NCBI GenBank assembly: GCA_001302245.1
Contig: LGYU01000009.1
Span: 186,001 to 250,000, forward strand
DNA: 64,000 nucleotides
Reading direction: 5' to 3'
Source: Chitinophagaceae bacterium PMP191F
GTDB taxonomy: Bacteria > Bacteroidota > Bacteroidia > Chitinophagales > Chitinophagaceae
A model generated the notes under the pieces. The model made no database searches. It saw nothing but the letters and a program-made list of their open reading frames with translations, and had not been told where the DNA came from. The translations under genes and the position numbers were made by a program. Position 1 is the first letter of the stretch. Each line of letters starts with the position of its first letter. Below, piece by piece: positions 55,830 through 63,346 of the stretch.

Positions 55830-55942
55830 CGATACTAAGGCACTGGTACGCCTAATCCCGAATAAGCGAGCGCCCACGCCATAGCATGAGCGTTCTTACT
55901 TATTATCTCGGGATTTTTAAAAATTACCAGTTTTTAGTATCG
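55830..55942. repeat. Large nested palindrome in noncoding DNA
   Basis: Four pairs of complementary arms are nested in order: CGATACTAA (55830-55838) with TTAGTATCG (55934-55942); CTGGTA (55843-55848) with TACCAG (55925-55930); AATCCCGA (55854-55861) with TCGGGATT (55908-55915); ATAAG (55862-55866) with CTTAT (55899-55903). It dominates the 320-base gap between the small protein gene and the Crp/Fnr gene. Could be an RNA structure, a miniature element or a cargo boundary. Confidence 0.65.
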
Positions 55943-56078
55943 AGATTTAAAGCAAAAACACTTTAAATTTTTTATATCTTCAATAGCAAATATACTAAAA
56001 AATCACCCCTATTTAAGTATAGATGTAATTAATACGATTATTAGACTTCCCATAGCCAATTTCCTGTAATTAAATTTT

Positions 56079-56086
56079 TAATTTTG
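56079..56086 (+). promoter_or_regulatory. -7 box (TAATTTTG) of the Crp/Fnr gene
   Basis: Exact TAnnTTTG match ending four bases before the ATG, so the mRNA is expected to be leaderless. No exact -33 TTTG precedes it, and the operator-like element found three times downstream is absent here, so the regulator gene itself does not seem to be in its own regulon. Confidence 0.6.
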
Positions 56087-56090
56087 CACT

Positions 56091-56714
56091 ATGAGTGATT
56101 TGCAACAGATAACAGAATTTAAGTCATCGCCTGAATTAGTGGAGCAACTGTATAAGCACAGTATACAAAAGACTTATAAAGCGGGTGATATTATTTTAAA
56201 CGAAAATGCACACATTCGTTCTATTCCGATTGTAGCGAAAGGAACTTTAAAAGTGATCCGAACAGAAGAAGATGGAAAAGAAATTTTGCTGTACTATATT
56301 AAAGCGGGTGAAAGTTGTATTATGTCTTTTTTGGGTGGACTGCACAACGAAATAAGCAAAGTAAGAGCCGAGGTGGAAGAAGATGCTGAAATTCTGTTTT
56401 TGCCTGTTGATAAAGTATCATTATTTATCAAAGAATATCCCCAATGGTTGGATTATATTTTCCGTTTATACCACAAACGGTTTGAAGAGTTATTGGAAAT
56501 CGTAAATGCCATTTCCTTTAAAAAAGTGGACGAAAGAATGCTGAATTTGCTGGATAAAAAAGTAGCACTTACAGGAAACAAAACACTGAACATTACCCAC
56601 GAACAAGTAGCCTCCGAATTGGGAACAGCAAGAGCAGTTGTTTCCCGCCTGCTAAAACAGTTGGAAGAAAACGGAAAAGTAAAATTGGGCAGAAACAAAA
56701 TAACCCTTATGTGA
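56091..56714 (+). CDS. Crp/Fnr-family regulator of the sulfur cluster
   Basis: A 207-residue Crp/Fnr protein: N-terminal cyclic-nucleotide-binding-like fold (GDIILNENAHIRSIPIVAKG, then AGESCIMSFLGG) and C-terminal winged helix (THEQVASELGTARAVVSRLL). It has one cysteine, Cys76, so it cannot hold an Fnr-type iron-sulfur cluster; a thiol or persulfide switch at Cys76 is possible. Its stop codon lies inside the first of three identical operator-like elements. Likely activator of the sulfur genes downstream. Confidence 0.9.
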   Translation: MSDLQQITEFKSSPELVEQLYKHSIQKTYKAGDIILNENAHIRSIPIVAKGTLKVIRTEEDGKEILLYYIKAGESCIMSFLGGLHNEISKVRAEVEEDAEILFLPVDKVSLFIKEYPQWLDYIFRLYHKRFEELLEIVNAISFKKVDERMLNLLDKKVALTGNKTLNITHEQVASELGTARAVVSRLLKQLEENGKVKLGRNKITLM

Positions 56715-56731
56715 CCAAAGTAGCTGTACAG
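56710..56731 (+). promoter_or_regulatory. Crp/Fnr operator-like element 1
   Basis: First copy of the element TGTGACNAAAGTAGCTGTAC plus two bases. It overlaps the stop codon of the regulator gene. A -7-like box (CATTTTTG, one mismatch to TAnnTTTG) ends exactly 23 bases after the element. It would drive the TauE gene. Confidence 0.75.
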
Positions 56732-56775
56732 TTTTTGGAGTTGGTGCATTTTTGCAGCAGAAATTTCAGAAACTT

Positions 56776-57573
56776 ATGGATATAGCAGGTTATTTAGCAT
56801 CAATTTTAATAGGTATTTCATTAGGGCTAATCGGGGGTGGCGGCAGCATTCTTACCGTTCCTGTTTTAGTCTATTTATTTCATATAGATGCAGTTTTAGC
56901 AACCGCCTATTCTCTTTTCATTGTTGGAACTACCAGCGTTGTAGGCTCATTCTCTTATTTCAAAAAAGGGTTGGTTAACTTTAGAACGGCTGTTGCATTT
57001 GGCATCCCGTCTATTATAGCCGTTTTTTTAACAAGGGCTTTTATTGTTCCCGCCATACCGCAGGAAATTTTTAGCATCGGCAGTTTTATCATTACCAAAA
57101 ACATTTTCTTGATGTTGCTTTTTGCTGTATTGATGTTTTTTGCGTCTTACAGTATGATAAAAAAGTGTAAAGGAGAAGATTGCCTGCCTTCCAAAACAGC
57201 CCCTAAGCGCACTTCATTAGTTATTATCCAAGGATTATTTGTGGGTATAGTTACCGGGCTTATCGGTGCAGGTGGCGGTTTTTTAATAATCCCTGCCCTG
57301 GTTAATCTGCTACATTTAGATATTAAGAAAGCAATCGGAACCTCACTGGTCATTATTGCGGTCAATTCACTTTTTGGATTTGCTGTATCGGCTACACATC
57401 TAACGGTTGAATGGATTTTTCTTCTCAAAATTTTGGCACTGGCTATTATCGGGGTGCTGATAGGAAGCTTTATCTCTAAAAAAATTGATGGTAAAAAATT
57501 GAAACCTGCTTTCGGTTGGTTTGTGCTGTCAATGGGTATTTACATTATGATCAAAGAAATCATTGTGAAATAA
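56776..57573 (+). CDS. TauE/SafE-family sulfite or sulfur-compound exporter
   Basis: A 265-residue membrane protein with about eight helices and the family repeats GISLGLIGGGGSILTVPVLV and GIVTGLIGAGGGFLIIPALV. Such proteins export sulfite, sulfoacetate or related anions. Start ATG at 56776 (MDIAGYLASIL) is preferred over a TTG 24 bases earlier. Own operator-like element upstream. Confidence 0.9.
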   Translation: MDIAGYLASILIGISLGLIGGGGSILTVPVLVYLFHIDAVLATAYSLFIVGTTSVVGSFSYFKKGLVNFRTAVAFGIPSIIAVFLTRAFIVPAIPQEIFSIGSFIITKNIFLMLLFAVLMFFASYSMIKKCKGEDCLPSKTAPKRTSLVIIQGLFVGIVTGLIGAGGGFLIIPALVNLLHLDIKKAIGTSLVIIAVNSLFGFAVSATHLTVEWIFLLKILALAIIGVLIGSFISKKIDGKKLKPAFGWFVLSMGIYIMIKEIIVK

Positions 57574-57582
57574 AATCCCTTA

Positions 57583-57604
57583 TGTGACTAAAGTAGCTGT
57601 ACAG
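57583..57604 (+). promoter_or_regulatory. Crp/Fnr operator-like element 2
   Basis: Second copy, differing from the first only at the seventh base. A -7-like box (GAAATTTG, one mismatch) again ends exactly 23 bases after it. It would drive the OsmC gene. Confidence 0.8.
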
Positions 57605-57689
57605 GAAAATCAATCTTCAGAAATTTGTAACAAATAATATAACCCACTACAGCGGGCAATGTCAACTGTCCTTTTTCAATTCAAAAATT

Positions 57690-58124
57690 ATGTCACAAAC
57701 ACATTTTTACGAAGTAAACATCAAATGGAAAGATGGCAGAACAGGCGAACTGTCATCGCCGGTATTAAACAAAACTATTGAATGCGCTACACCACCGGAA
57801 TTTCCTAATGGCGTTCCCGGTGTATGGTCGCCAGAACATCTTTTTGTAGCAGCTATTAACAGTTGCTATATGGCAACCTTCCTGGCAATTGCTTCTAATT
57901 TTAAAGTAGAAATCGAAAACTTTAGTTGTAAAACAATTGCCAGATTGGAAATGGTAGAAGGAAAATACCTCATCACGCAGGCAGAAATGTTTCCGGTAAT
58001 AAAATTGATTAATCCCGGAACCGATATGGATAAGGCCATGCGTGTTGCCGAAAAAGCAAAAGCTGGCTGTTTAGTAACCAACTCAATGAAAACAGAAATT
58101 ACATTAACGCCTGAAATTGCCTAA
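57690..58124 (+). CDS. OsmC/Ohr-family peroxiredoxin-like protein
   Basis: A 144-residue OsmC protein with the two family cysteines, in INSCYMATFLAIA and KAKAGCLVTNSM. OsmC/Ohr enzymes reduce organic hydroperoxides and some handle persulfides. Placement between a sulfur exporter and an MBL-rhodanese gene suggests work on sulfane-sulfur or thiol-derived oxidants. Own operator-like element upstream. Confidence 0.9.
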   Translation: MSQTHFYEVNIKWKDGRTGELSSPVLNKTIECATPPEFPNGVPGVWSPEHLFVAAINSCYMATFLAIASNFKVEIENFSCKTIARLEMVEGKYLITQAEMFPVIKLINPGTDMDKAMRVAEKAKAGCLVTNSMKTEITLTPEIA

Positions 58125-58146
58125 TGTGACAAAAGTAGCTGTACCG
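58125..58146 (+). promoter_or_regulatory. Crp/Fnr operator-like element 3
   Basis: Third copy, beginning one base after the OsmC stop. It differs at the seventh base and near its end (CCG instead of CAG). A degenerate -7 box (GAAATTCG) again ends exactly 23 bases after it. It would drive the operon from the MBL-rhodanese gene to the YeeE/YedE genes. Confidence 0.8.
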
Positions 58147-58203
58147 AAAAACCAATATTCGGAAATTCGCAGTATCAAATCATAAACAAGAAAAATTTGG
58201 ATA

Positions 58204-59613
58204 ATGAAAATAGAACAAATTTATACAGGCTGCCTGGCACAAGGTGCATATTATATTACTTCCAATGGTGAAGCTGCCATTATTGACCCATTACGTGAAA
58301 CGCAACCGTATTTAGACCGTTTGGAAAAAGATGATGTGAAGCTCAAATACATTTTTGAAACGCATTTTCACGCTGATTTTGTAAGCGGACACGTTGATCT
58401 GAGTAAAAAAACAAATGCATCAATTGTTTACGGGCCTACGGCAAAGCCAGAGTTTGAAGCCATCGTAGCAGAAGACAATCAGATTTTTGAATTGGGCAAC
58501 GTGAAAATTAAAGTATTGCATACCCCGGGGCATACAATGGAAAGCTCCTGTTTTTTGTTGATTGACGAAAATGGCAATGAAACAGCATTGTTTAGTGGCG
58601 ATACACTTTTTCTTGGCGATGTAGGCAGACCGGATCTGGCACAAAAGGCGGCAAACCTCACACAGGAAGAATTGGCAGGTTTGCTTTATGACAGTTTGTA
58701 TCATAAGATTTTACCACTATCGGATGATATCACTGTTTATCCGGCACACGGTGCAGGTTCGGCTTGCGGAAAAAATATGATGAAAGAAACGGTTGATAGC
58801 CTTGGTAATCAGAAAAGTATCAACTATGCGCTAAACCAGCCGGATAAAGAAAGTTTTATCAAAGCCGTTACTGATGGATTATTACCACCACCTGCTTATT
58901 TCGGTATGAACGTAGCCATGAATAAAAAAGGTTATGACAGTTTTGAAGAAGTGTTGAGCCACGGAATGAAAGCACTCTCGGCAGAAGAATTTGAAGCGGC
59001 GGCAGAAAATACAGGAGCATTGATTTTAGACACACGAAGCGATAAGGATTTTGCCAAAGGCTTTATTCCGAAATCTATCAATATAGGTTTGAAAGGCGAT
59101 TTTGCACCTTGGGTGGGTGCGATGATTGTTGACGTGAAACAACCGATTTTGTTGGTTACCGACAACGGTACGGAAGAAGAAGCCGTAACACGATTGAGCC
59201 GTGTTGGTTTTGACAATGTACTGGGACATTTAAAAGATGGTTTTGAAACCTGGATAAAAGCAGCAAAAGAAACTGACATCATAAATCGGATTACGGCCGA
59301 CCAATTTTCAAAAGATTATTATGACAACAGCAAGGTCATTGATGTTCGCAAAGAAAGCGAATATACGGCAGAGCACGTTGAAGATGCTTACAGCAAACCA
59401 TTGGCATATATCAATGATTGGGTTAAAGAACTCAACCCGAAAGAGCATTTTTACCTGCATTGTGCAGGCGGCTACCGCAGTATGATAGCTGCGAGTATTT
59501 TACAGGCAAGAGGATACAGAAACTTTACGGAAGTAGAGGGTGGTTTTAACGCCATTGCACAGACCAGTATTCCTAAAACCGATTTTGTATGTCAAAGTAA
59601 AATGTTGAGCTAA
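58204..59613 (+). CDS. MBL-fold persulfide-dioxygenase-like protein with two rhodanese domains
   Basis: A 469-residue fusion. The N-terminal metallo-beta-lactamase domain carries THFHADFVSGH near residue 54, with Phe where ETHE1-type persulfide dioxygenases have the second His of HxDH, then HTPGHTMES and SGDTLFLGDVG. Two rhodanese domains follow: the first lacks the catalytic cysteine (LLVTDNGTEEEA), the second keeps it (HCAGGYRS). It would oxidise glutathione- or protein persulfides and transfer sulfane sulfur in the cytosol. Confidence 0.92.
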   Translation: MKIEQIYTGCLAQGAYYITSNGEAAIIDPLRETQPYLDRLEKDDVKLKYIFETHFHADFVSGHVDLSKKTNASIVYGPTAKPEFEAIVAEDNQIFELGNVKIKVLHTPGHTMESSCFLLIDENGNETALFSGDTLFLGDVGRPDLAQKAANLTQEELAGLLYDSLYHKILPLSDDITVYPAHGAGSACGKNMMKETVDSLGNQKSINYALNQPDKESFIKAVTDGLLPPPAYFGMNVAMNKKGYDSFEEVLSHGMKALSAEEFEAAAENTGALILDTRSDKDFAKGFIPKSINIGLKGDFAPWVGAMIVDVKQPILLVTDNGTEEEAVTRLSRVGFDNVLGHLKDGFETWIKAAKETDIINRITADQFSKDYYDNSKVIDVRKESEYTAEHVEDAYSKPLAYINDWVKELNPKEHFYLHCAGGYRSMIAASILQARGYRNFTEVEGGFNAIAQTSIPKTDFVCQSKMLS

Positions 59614-59639
59614 TTTATATCACCATAACAACAATAGCA

Positions 59640-59960
59640 ATGTTTGGAATTTTCAAAAATATGTTCTCGTCAACAGACAATACCCAACTATCAGAAGCGA
59701 TAAAAGAAGGTGCTTTTTTAGTGGATGTTCGCACACCTGCCGAATTTTCGACAGGTAGTGTAAAAGGTGCGGTAAACATACCGCTGGATAAAGTTCAAAG
59801 TCAGTTATCCAAATTCAAAAACAAAAAAAGCATCATTGTATTTTGCCGTAGCGGAAACCGCAGCAGCCAGTCAAAAAGTATTCTGGAAAGAAAAGGCATT
59901 CAAAATGTAATCAATGGCGGAACCTGGCACAACGTAAATAACTTAGTAAACAACAAATAG
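59640..59960 (+). CDS. Single-domain rhodanese
   Basis: A 106-residue sulfurtransferase with DVRTPAEFSTGSVKGAVNIP and the active-site loop FCRSGNRSSQSK containing the catalytic cysteine. Cytosolic. Probably passes sulfane sulfur to the neighbouring thioredoxin or membrane proteins. Confidence 0.93.
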   Translation: MFGIFKNMFSSTDNTQLSEAIKEGAFLVDVRTPAEFSTGSVKGAVNIPLDKVQSQLSKFKNKKSIIVFCRSGNRSSQSKSILERKGIQNVINGGTWHNVNNLVNNK

Positions 59961-59967
59961 ATCAGAT

Positions 59968-60177
59968 ATGAAAAAGAATATGGGAACAATAGACAAAGCA
60001 ATTCGCATACTCATTGCGATTGTGATAGGTGTTTTATATTTCACAAATACCATTTCCGGTATAATGGCAATCATCTTGGGTATTTTAGCCATAGCATTTG
60101 TGCTTACTTCATTTATGAGCTTTTGCCCTTTATACCTGCCGTTTGGCATCAATACCCTTAAAAAGAAAGAGAAATGA
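59968..60177 (+). CDS. DUF2892 (YgaP-like) small membrane protein
   Basis: A 69-residue protein with two helices and the DUF2892 signature MGTIDKAIRILIAIVIG and FCPLYLPFGINT. In YgaP this domain is fused to a rhodanese; here it is a separate gene seven bases after one, so the two may act together at the membrane. Its stop overlaps the next start (ATGA). Confidence 0.9.
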   Translation: MKKNMGTIDKAIRILIAIVIGVLYFTNTISGIMAIILGILAIAFVLTSFMSFCPLYLPFGINTLKKKEK

Positions 60178-60407
60178 AAAAACATTTTGAAAACTGGAGC
60201 TTTATGCGAGTACTGCGGTTAGCATTGGGCATCCTTATTATCGTGCAAAGCGTTATTGCAAAAGATTGGCTTTTTATGGGAGCAGGTATTTTGTTTTCAC
60301 TGATGCCAATATTGAATATCGGTTGTTGTGGCACATCGGGGTGCACTACGCCTGTTTCAAAAAGCAACAAGAAAGTGGAAGAGGTAAGCTATGAAGAAGT
60401 TCGCTAA
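60174..60407 (+). CDS. Small membrane protein with Cys-rich loop, unknown function
   Basis: A 77-residue protein with two helices (RVLRLALGILIIVQSVIA; WLFMGAGILFSLMPILNI) followed by GCCGTSGCTTP, three cysteines that could hold sulfur or metal. The tail is charged. Coupled to both neighbours by overlaps. The helices resemble DUF2892, but the cysteine cluster is distinct. No named family known to me. Confidence 0.75.
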   Translation: MKKHFENWSFMRVLRLALGILIIVQSVIAKDWLFMGAGILFSLMPILNIGCCGTSGCTTPVSKSNKKVEEVSYEEVR

Positions 60408-60597
60408 AAATAATCTGCTCACAATAGTTGGCGTATTTGCAGGGGCATTGGCAGGTTATCTCTATTGGAAAACGGTCGGTTGCAATTCGGGGCAATGTGC
60501 TATTACTTCAAATCCTATTAACAGTAGCTTATACGGTTCAGTTATGGGTGGCCTTCTATTCTCAATGTTTCAAAAAAGCAGAAAAAAAACAGCATGA
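60391..60597 (+). CDS. DUF6132-like small membrane protein
   Basis: A 68-residue membrane protein with GVFAGALAGYLYWKTVGCNS and a second helix SLYGSVMGGLLFSMF. A pair of cysteines (GCNSGQC) sits between them. Overlaps the preceding and following genes. Likely DUF6132. It repeats the theme of paired cysteines seen in the gene before, within a sulfur-handling operon. Confidence 0.75.
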   Translation: MKKFAKNNLLTIVGVFAGALAGYLYWKTVGCNSGQCAITSNPINSSLYGSVMGGLLFSMFQKSRKKTA

Positions 60598-60887
60598 CAT
60601 TTCAGGAAATAATAAATCAGGACAAACCTGTATTGGTGGACTTTTTTGCCACTTGGTGTGGCCCCTGCAAAATGATGTCGCCAATATTGGAAGACGTAAA
60701 GCAACGTGTTGGCGAAAATGCAAACATCATAAAAATTGATGTAGACAAAAACCCTCAAGCTGCATCAGCTTATCAGGTACGTGGCGTACCCACGCTTATC
60801 TTATTTAAAAACGGGAAACCGCTTTGGCGACAATCGAGCGTTGTGCCCGCAAACGAGTTAGAAAGACTGATTATAGCAAATACATAA
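60594..60887 (+). CDS. Thioredoxin
   Basis: A 97-residue cytosolic thioredoxin with the canonical WCGPC site in FFATWCGPCKMMSP near residue 22, and the cis-proline in RGVPTLILFKNG. It overlaps the preceding gene by four bases. It could reduce persulfides formed on the rhodanese proteins. Confidence 0.95.
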   Translation: MTFQEIINQDKPVLVDFFATWCGPCKMMSPILEDVKQRVGENANIIKIDVDKNPQAASAYQVRGVPTLILFKNGKPLWRQSSVVPANELERLIIANT

Positions 60888-60894
60888 ACTAAGA

Positions 60895-61458
60895 ATGATA
60901 GAATATTTAAAACAGCCCTGGGCTTGGTATATAGCAGGCCCATTAATCGGCTTAACTGTTCCTGCATTGATGATTTTAGGAAATAAATCCTTTGGTATCA
61001 GCTCATCTCTACGACACATTTGTGCCTCGTGCGTGCCTGCCAACATTCTGTTTTTTAAATATGACTGGAAAAAAGAAATATGGAATTTACTCTTTGTATT
61101 CGGTATATTTCTGGGCGGAGCATTGGCAGTTAGCCTTTTGGCTAATCCCAATCCGGTTGAGGTTAGTCCTAAATTAGCACAAGATTTAGCAGGTTATGGC
61201 ATTACCCATTTTAATAATCTGGTTCCACAAGACATTATGAGCTGGCAATCGCTGTTTACATTAAGAGGCTTTATAATGATGGTAGGCGGTGGCTTTTTAG
61301 TAGGTTTCGGAACTCGCTATGCAGGTGGCTGTACCAGCGGACACGCTATTATGGGATTGTCCAATTTACAACTGCCGTCCCTGATTGCTACCATTAGCTT
61401 TATGATGGGCGGTTTCATTATGGCGAACCTGATTTTGCCTTTTATTCTTTCACTTTAA
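60895..61458 (+). CDS. YeeE/YedE-family transporter subunit 1 (TsuA-like half)
   Basis: A 187-residue membrane protein with conserved cysteines in RHICASCVPANI and RYAGGCTSGHAIMG. YeeE/YedE (TsuA) proteins take up thiosulfate through relay cysteines; here the protein is split into two genes. Likely pairs with the next gene to form one transporter. Confidence 0.9.
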   Translation: MIEYLKQPWAWYIAGPLIGLTVPALMILGNKSFGISSSLRHICASCVPANILFFKYDWKKEIWNLLFVFGIFLGGALAVSLLANPNPVEVSPKLAQDLAGYGITHFNNLVPQDIMSWQSLFTLRGFIMMVGGGFLVGFGTRYAGGCTSGHAIMGLSNLQLPSLIATISFMMGGFIMANLILPFILSL

Positions 61459-61485
61459 GTAAAACAGAAATTAACTAAAACAAAA

Positions 61486-61986
61486 ATGCAGCAACATATA
61501 GATACAGAAAAAGATTTAGCACAAAGAGAGCTGGACGCAATGTGCGTAAATGAAAGCCATTTACAGCACAAATGGTATCATAATTTGAAATACTTAGTTG
61601 TCGGAATTTTATTTGGCATTGTGTTCGTAAAAGCCGAAGTCATTAGCTGGTTTCGTATTCAGGAAATGTTTCGTTTGCAATCGTTTCATATGTATGGAAT
61701 AATAGGAAGTGCCGTTGTAACAGGAATGATTTCCGTTTTTCTGATTAAAAAATTCAACATCAAAACCATTTATGGAGAGCCGATTAAAATTGCACCCAAA
61801 GAGTTTAATAAAGGGCAAATCTACGGTGGTTTAATTTTTGGTTTTGGTTGGGCAATTACCGGGGCCTGTCCCGGGCCGTTGTTTGCTCAAATTGGAACAG
61901 GGGCAACCGTCATTGCCGTTACGCTTCTGAGTGCTGTTGCAGGGACTTGGGTTTACGGCTATTTCAGAGAAAAGTTGCCGCATTAA
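61486..61986 (+). CDS. YeeE/YedE-family transporter subunit 2 (DUF6691-like half)
   Basis: A 166-residue membrane protein with GFGWAITGACPGPLFAQIGTG, the second relay-cysteine signature. About four helices. It follows the first half by 27 bases, completing a split thiosulfate-type uptake system at the end of the sulfur operon. Confidence 0.9.
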   Translation: MQQHIDTEKDLAQRELDAMCVNESHLQHKWYHNLKYLVVGILFGIVFVKAEVISWFRIQEMFRLQSFHMYGIIGSAVVTGMISVFLIKKFNIKTIYGEPIKIAPKEFNKGQIYGGLIFGFGWAITGACPGPLFAQIGTGATVIAVTLLSAVAGTWVYGYFREKLPH

Positions 61987-62313
61987 ATATTGTTATGGGT
62001 TAGTTTAAGAAATTGTTGCTAACAACAATAATGTAGGTCTTATTGGGCTTAATCTTGAATACAAAGCTTTACCCAATTTGAAATTTGATATATCTATGTT
62101 AGCCGAATATCCTTAACAGCACCACAAGGCTGTACGAAAACAATATCTCTGAACGTTATTCAATCAAATAGAAAATTAGAGACAATATAATGATACATAA
62201 TTTGCTTGCAGGATTGCCCAAAATACACATTTTTAAAGCTGAAATGCTTTTTATATGGCTATAAACTTATTAGAAAAACAGTTTTGTAAGTTTGCAATAA
62301 AAAAAATTTATAA
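61987..62313. other. Gap before the YoaK gene
   Basis: This 327-base stretch has no intact gene. A short frame at about 62005-62117 reads NNNVGLIGLNLEYKALPNLK and could be the end of a lost barrel protein. A -7 box for the YoaK gene lies at its right end. Confidence 0.5.
62287..62294 (+). promoter_or_regulatory. -7 box (TAAGTTTG) of the YoaK gene
   Basis: Exact TAnnTTTG match 19 bases before the ATG. No exact -33 TTTG at the usual distance. Confidence 0.5.
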
Positions 62314-63051
62314 ATGTTTAGACATAAGGGTAAAGGTCGGACTTATGCACATAATCTAAAATTAGCTTCCATATTATCAGGCGTTGCTGGCATCGTAAAT
62401 ATTACGGGTGTTTTAGAATTGCATACATTAACAACCAACGTAACAGGACATTTCGCTTATTTTTCTGAAGAACTTATTTTAAGAAATAACAAAATGGCTC
62501 TTGCATATTTATTTTACATTCTTTTTTTCTTATTTGGTGCTTTCGTTTCAAGCCTGATTATGGAATTGGTATCAAAATATAAACCACAAACTTCTTATGT
62601 GATACCTATATTGATTGAAGTATTCATATTTTTAGCAATTAGTACTTCAGTATTTTTTGTACCAAACGAATATCCCAAATTTTCGATTATATTATCGTCT
62701 GCTCTGCTTTTTGCTATGGGATTACAGAATGCATTAGTGACGAGGGTATCTCAATCGGTAGTAAGAACTACGCATTTAACAGGATTGTTTACTGACCTCG
62801 GAATTGAACTCTCACAGTTGTTCTTTTATAAAGACCGACCAGCAAAGATGCAGTTAAATAAAAGCATCTTCTTGAAGTTAGCTATTATTAGCTGTTTCTT
62901 TTTAGGATGTATCATAGGGGGGCTGGTTTATACGAATTTCAAGTTGCAAACTCTTTTACTCCCGGTGGGATTATTATTTTTTGCGCTGTGGTATGATCGC
63001 TTACTCTTTCGATATTATCATCTGAAAAGGAAATTTAGAAATCATCACTAA
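62314..63051 (+). CDS. YoaK/DUF1275 membrane protein
   Basis: A 245-residue protein with about six helices and typical YoaK segments: LASILSGVAGIVNITGVLEL, TNVTGHFAYF, and GLQNALVTRVSQSVVRTTHL. Function of the family is unknown. It has its own promoter and lies beyond the sulfur operon. Its stop is seven bases from the end of the convergent regulator gene. Confidence 0.9.
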   Translation: MFRHKGKGRTYAHNLKLASILSGVAGIVNITGVLELHTLTTNVTGHFAYFSEELILRNNKMALAYLFYILFFLFGAFVSSLIMELVSKYKPQTSYVIPILIEVFIFLAISTSVFFVPNEYPKFSIILSSALLFAMGLQNALVTRVSQSVVRTTHLTGLFTDLGIELSQLFFYKDRPAKMQLNKSIFLKLAIISCFFLGCIIGGLVYTNFKLQTLLLPVGLLFFALWYDRLLFRYYHLKRKFRNHH

Positions 63052-63058
63052 CCACATT

Positions 63059-63346
63059 TTATTTTATATAATGCTTTTCCAATATCGTTACCAAATCTGA
63101 TTGTTTATAGATTAATTTGCCTCCTATTTGTATATACGGCAAAATTTGGTCATCACGGTATTGTTGTAAAGTTCGTTTACTGATATGCAGCAGTTTGCAA
63201 ATATCATCCCCTGACAAATAAATTTCTCCGTTCATTACCGGGCGAAAGTTCTCCAGTATCATTTCCGTTTGGATACGGAGCTGCTCAAACTTTCTTTTAT
63301 AGTTTGCTATTTCTTCGGCATCGGTATCAAAAAGTTCCATACTCAT
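63059..63346 (-). CDS. Helix-turn-helix (excisionase-like) regulator 1
   Basis: A 95-residue protein ending in an excisionase/MerR-type domain: LSGDDICKLLHISKRTLQQY, then GGKLIYKQSDLVTILEKH. Tandem pairs of this kind accompany Bacteroidota conjugative elements and are thought to control excision. The ATG at 63346 is chosen; the upstream extension lies inside the other regulator gene. Overlaps it by 20 bases. Confidence 0.88.
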   Translation of the reverse strand: MSMELFDTDAEEIANYKRKFEQLRIQTEMILENFRPVMNGEIYLSGDDICKLLHISKRTLQQYRDDQILPYIQIGGKLIYKQSDLVTILEKHYIK

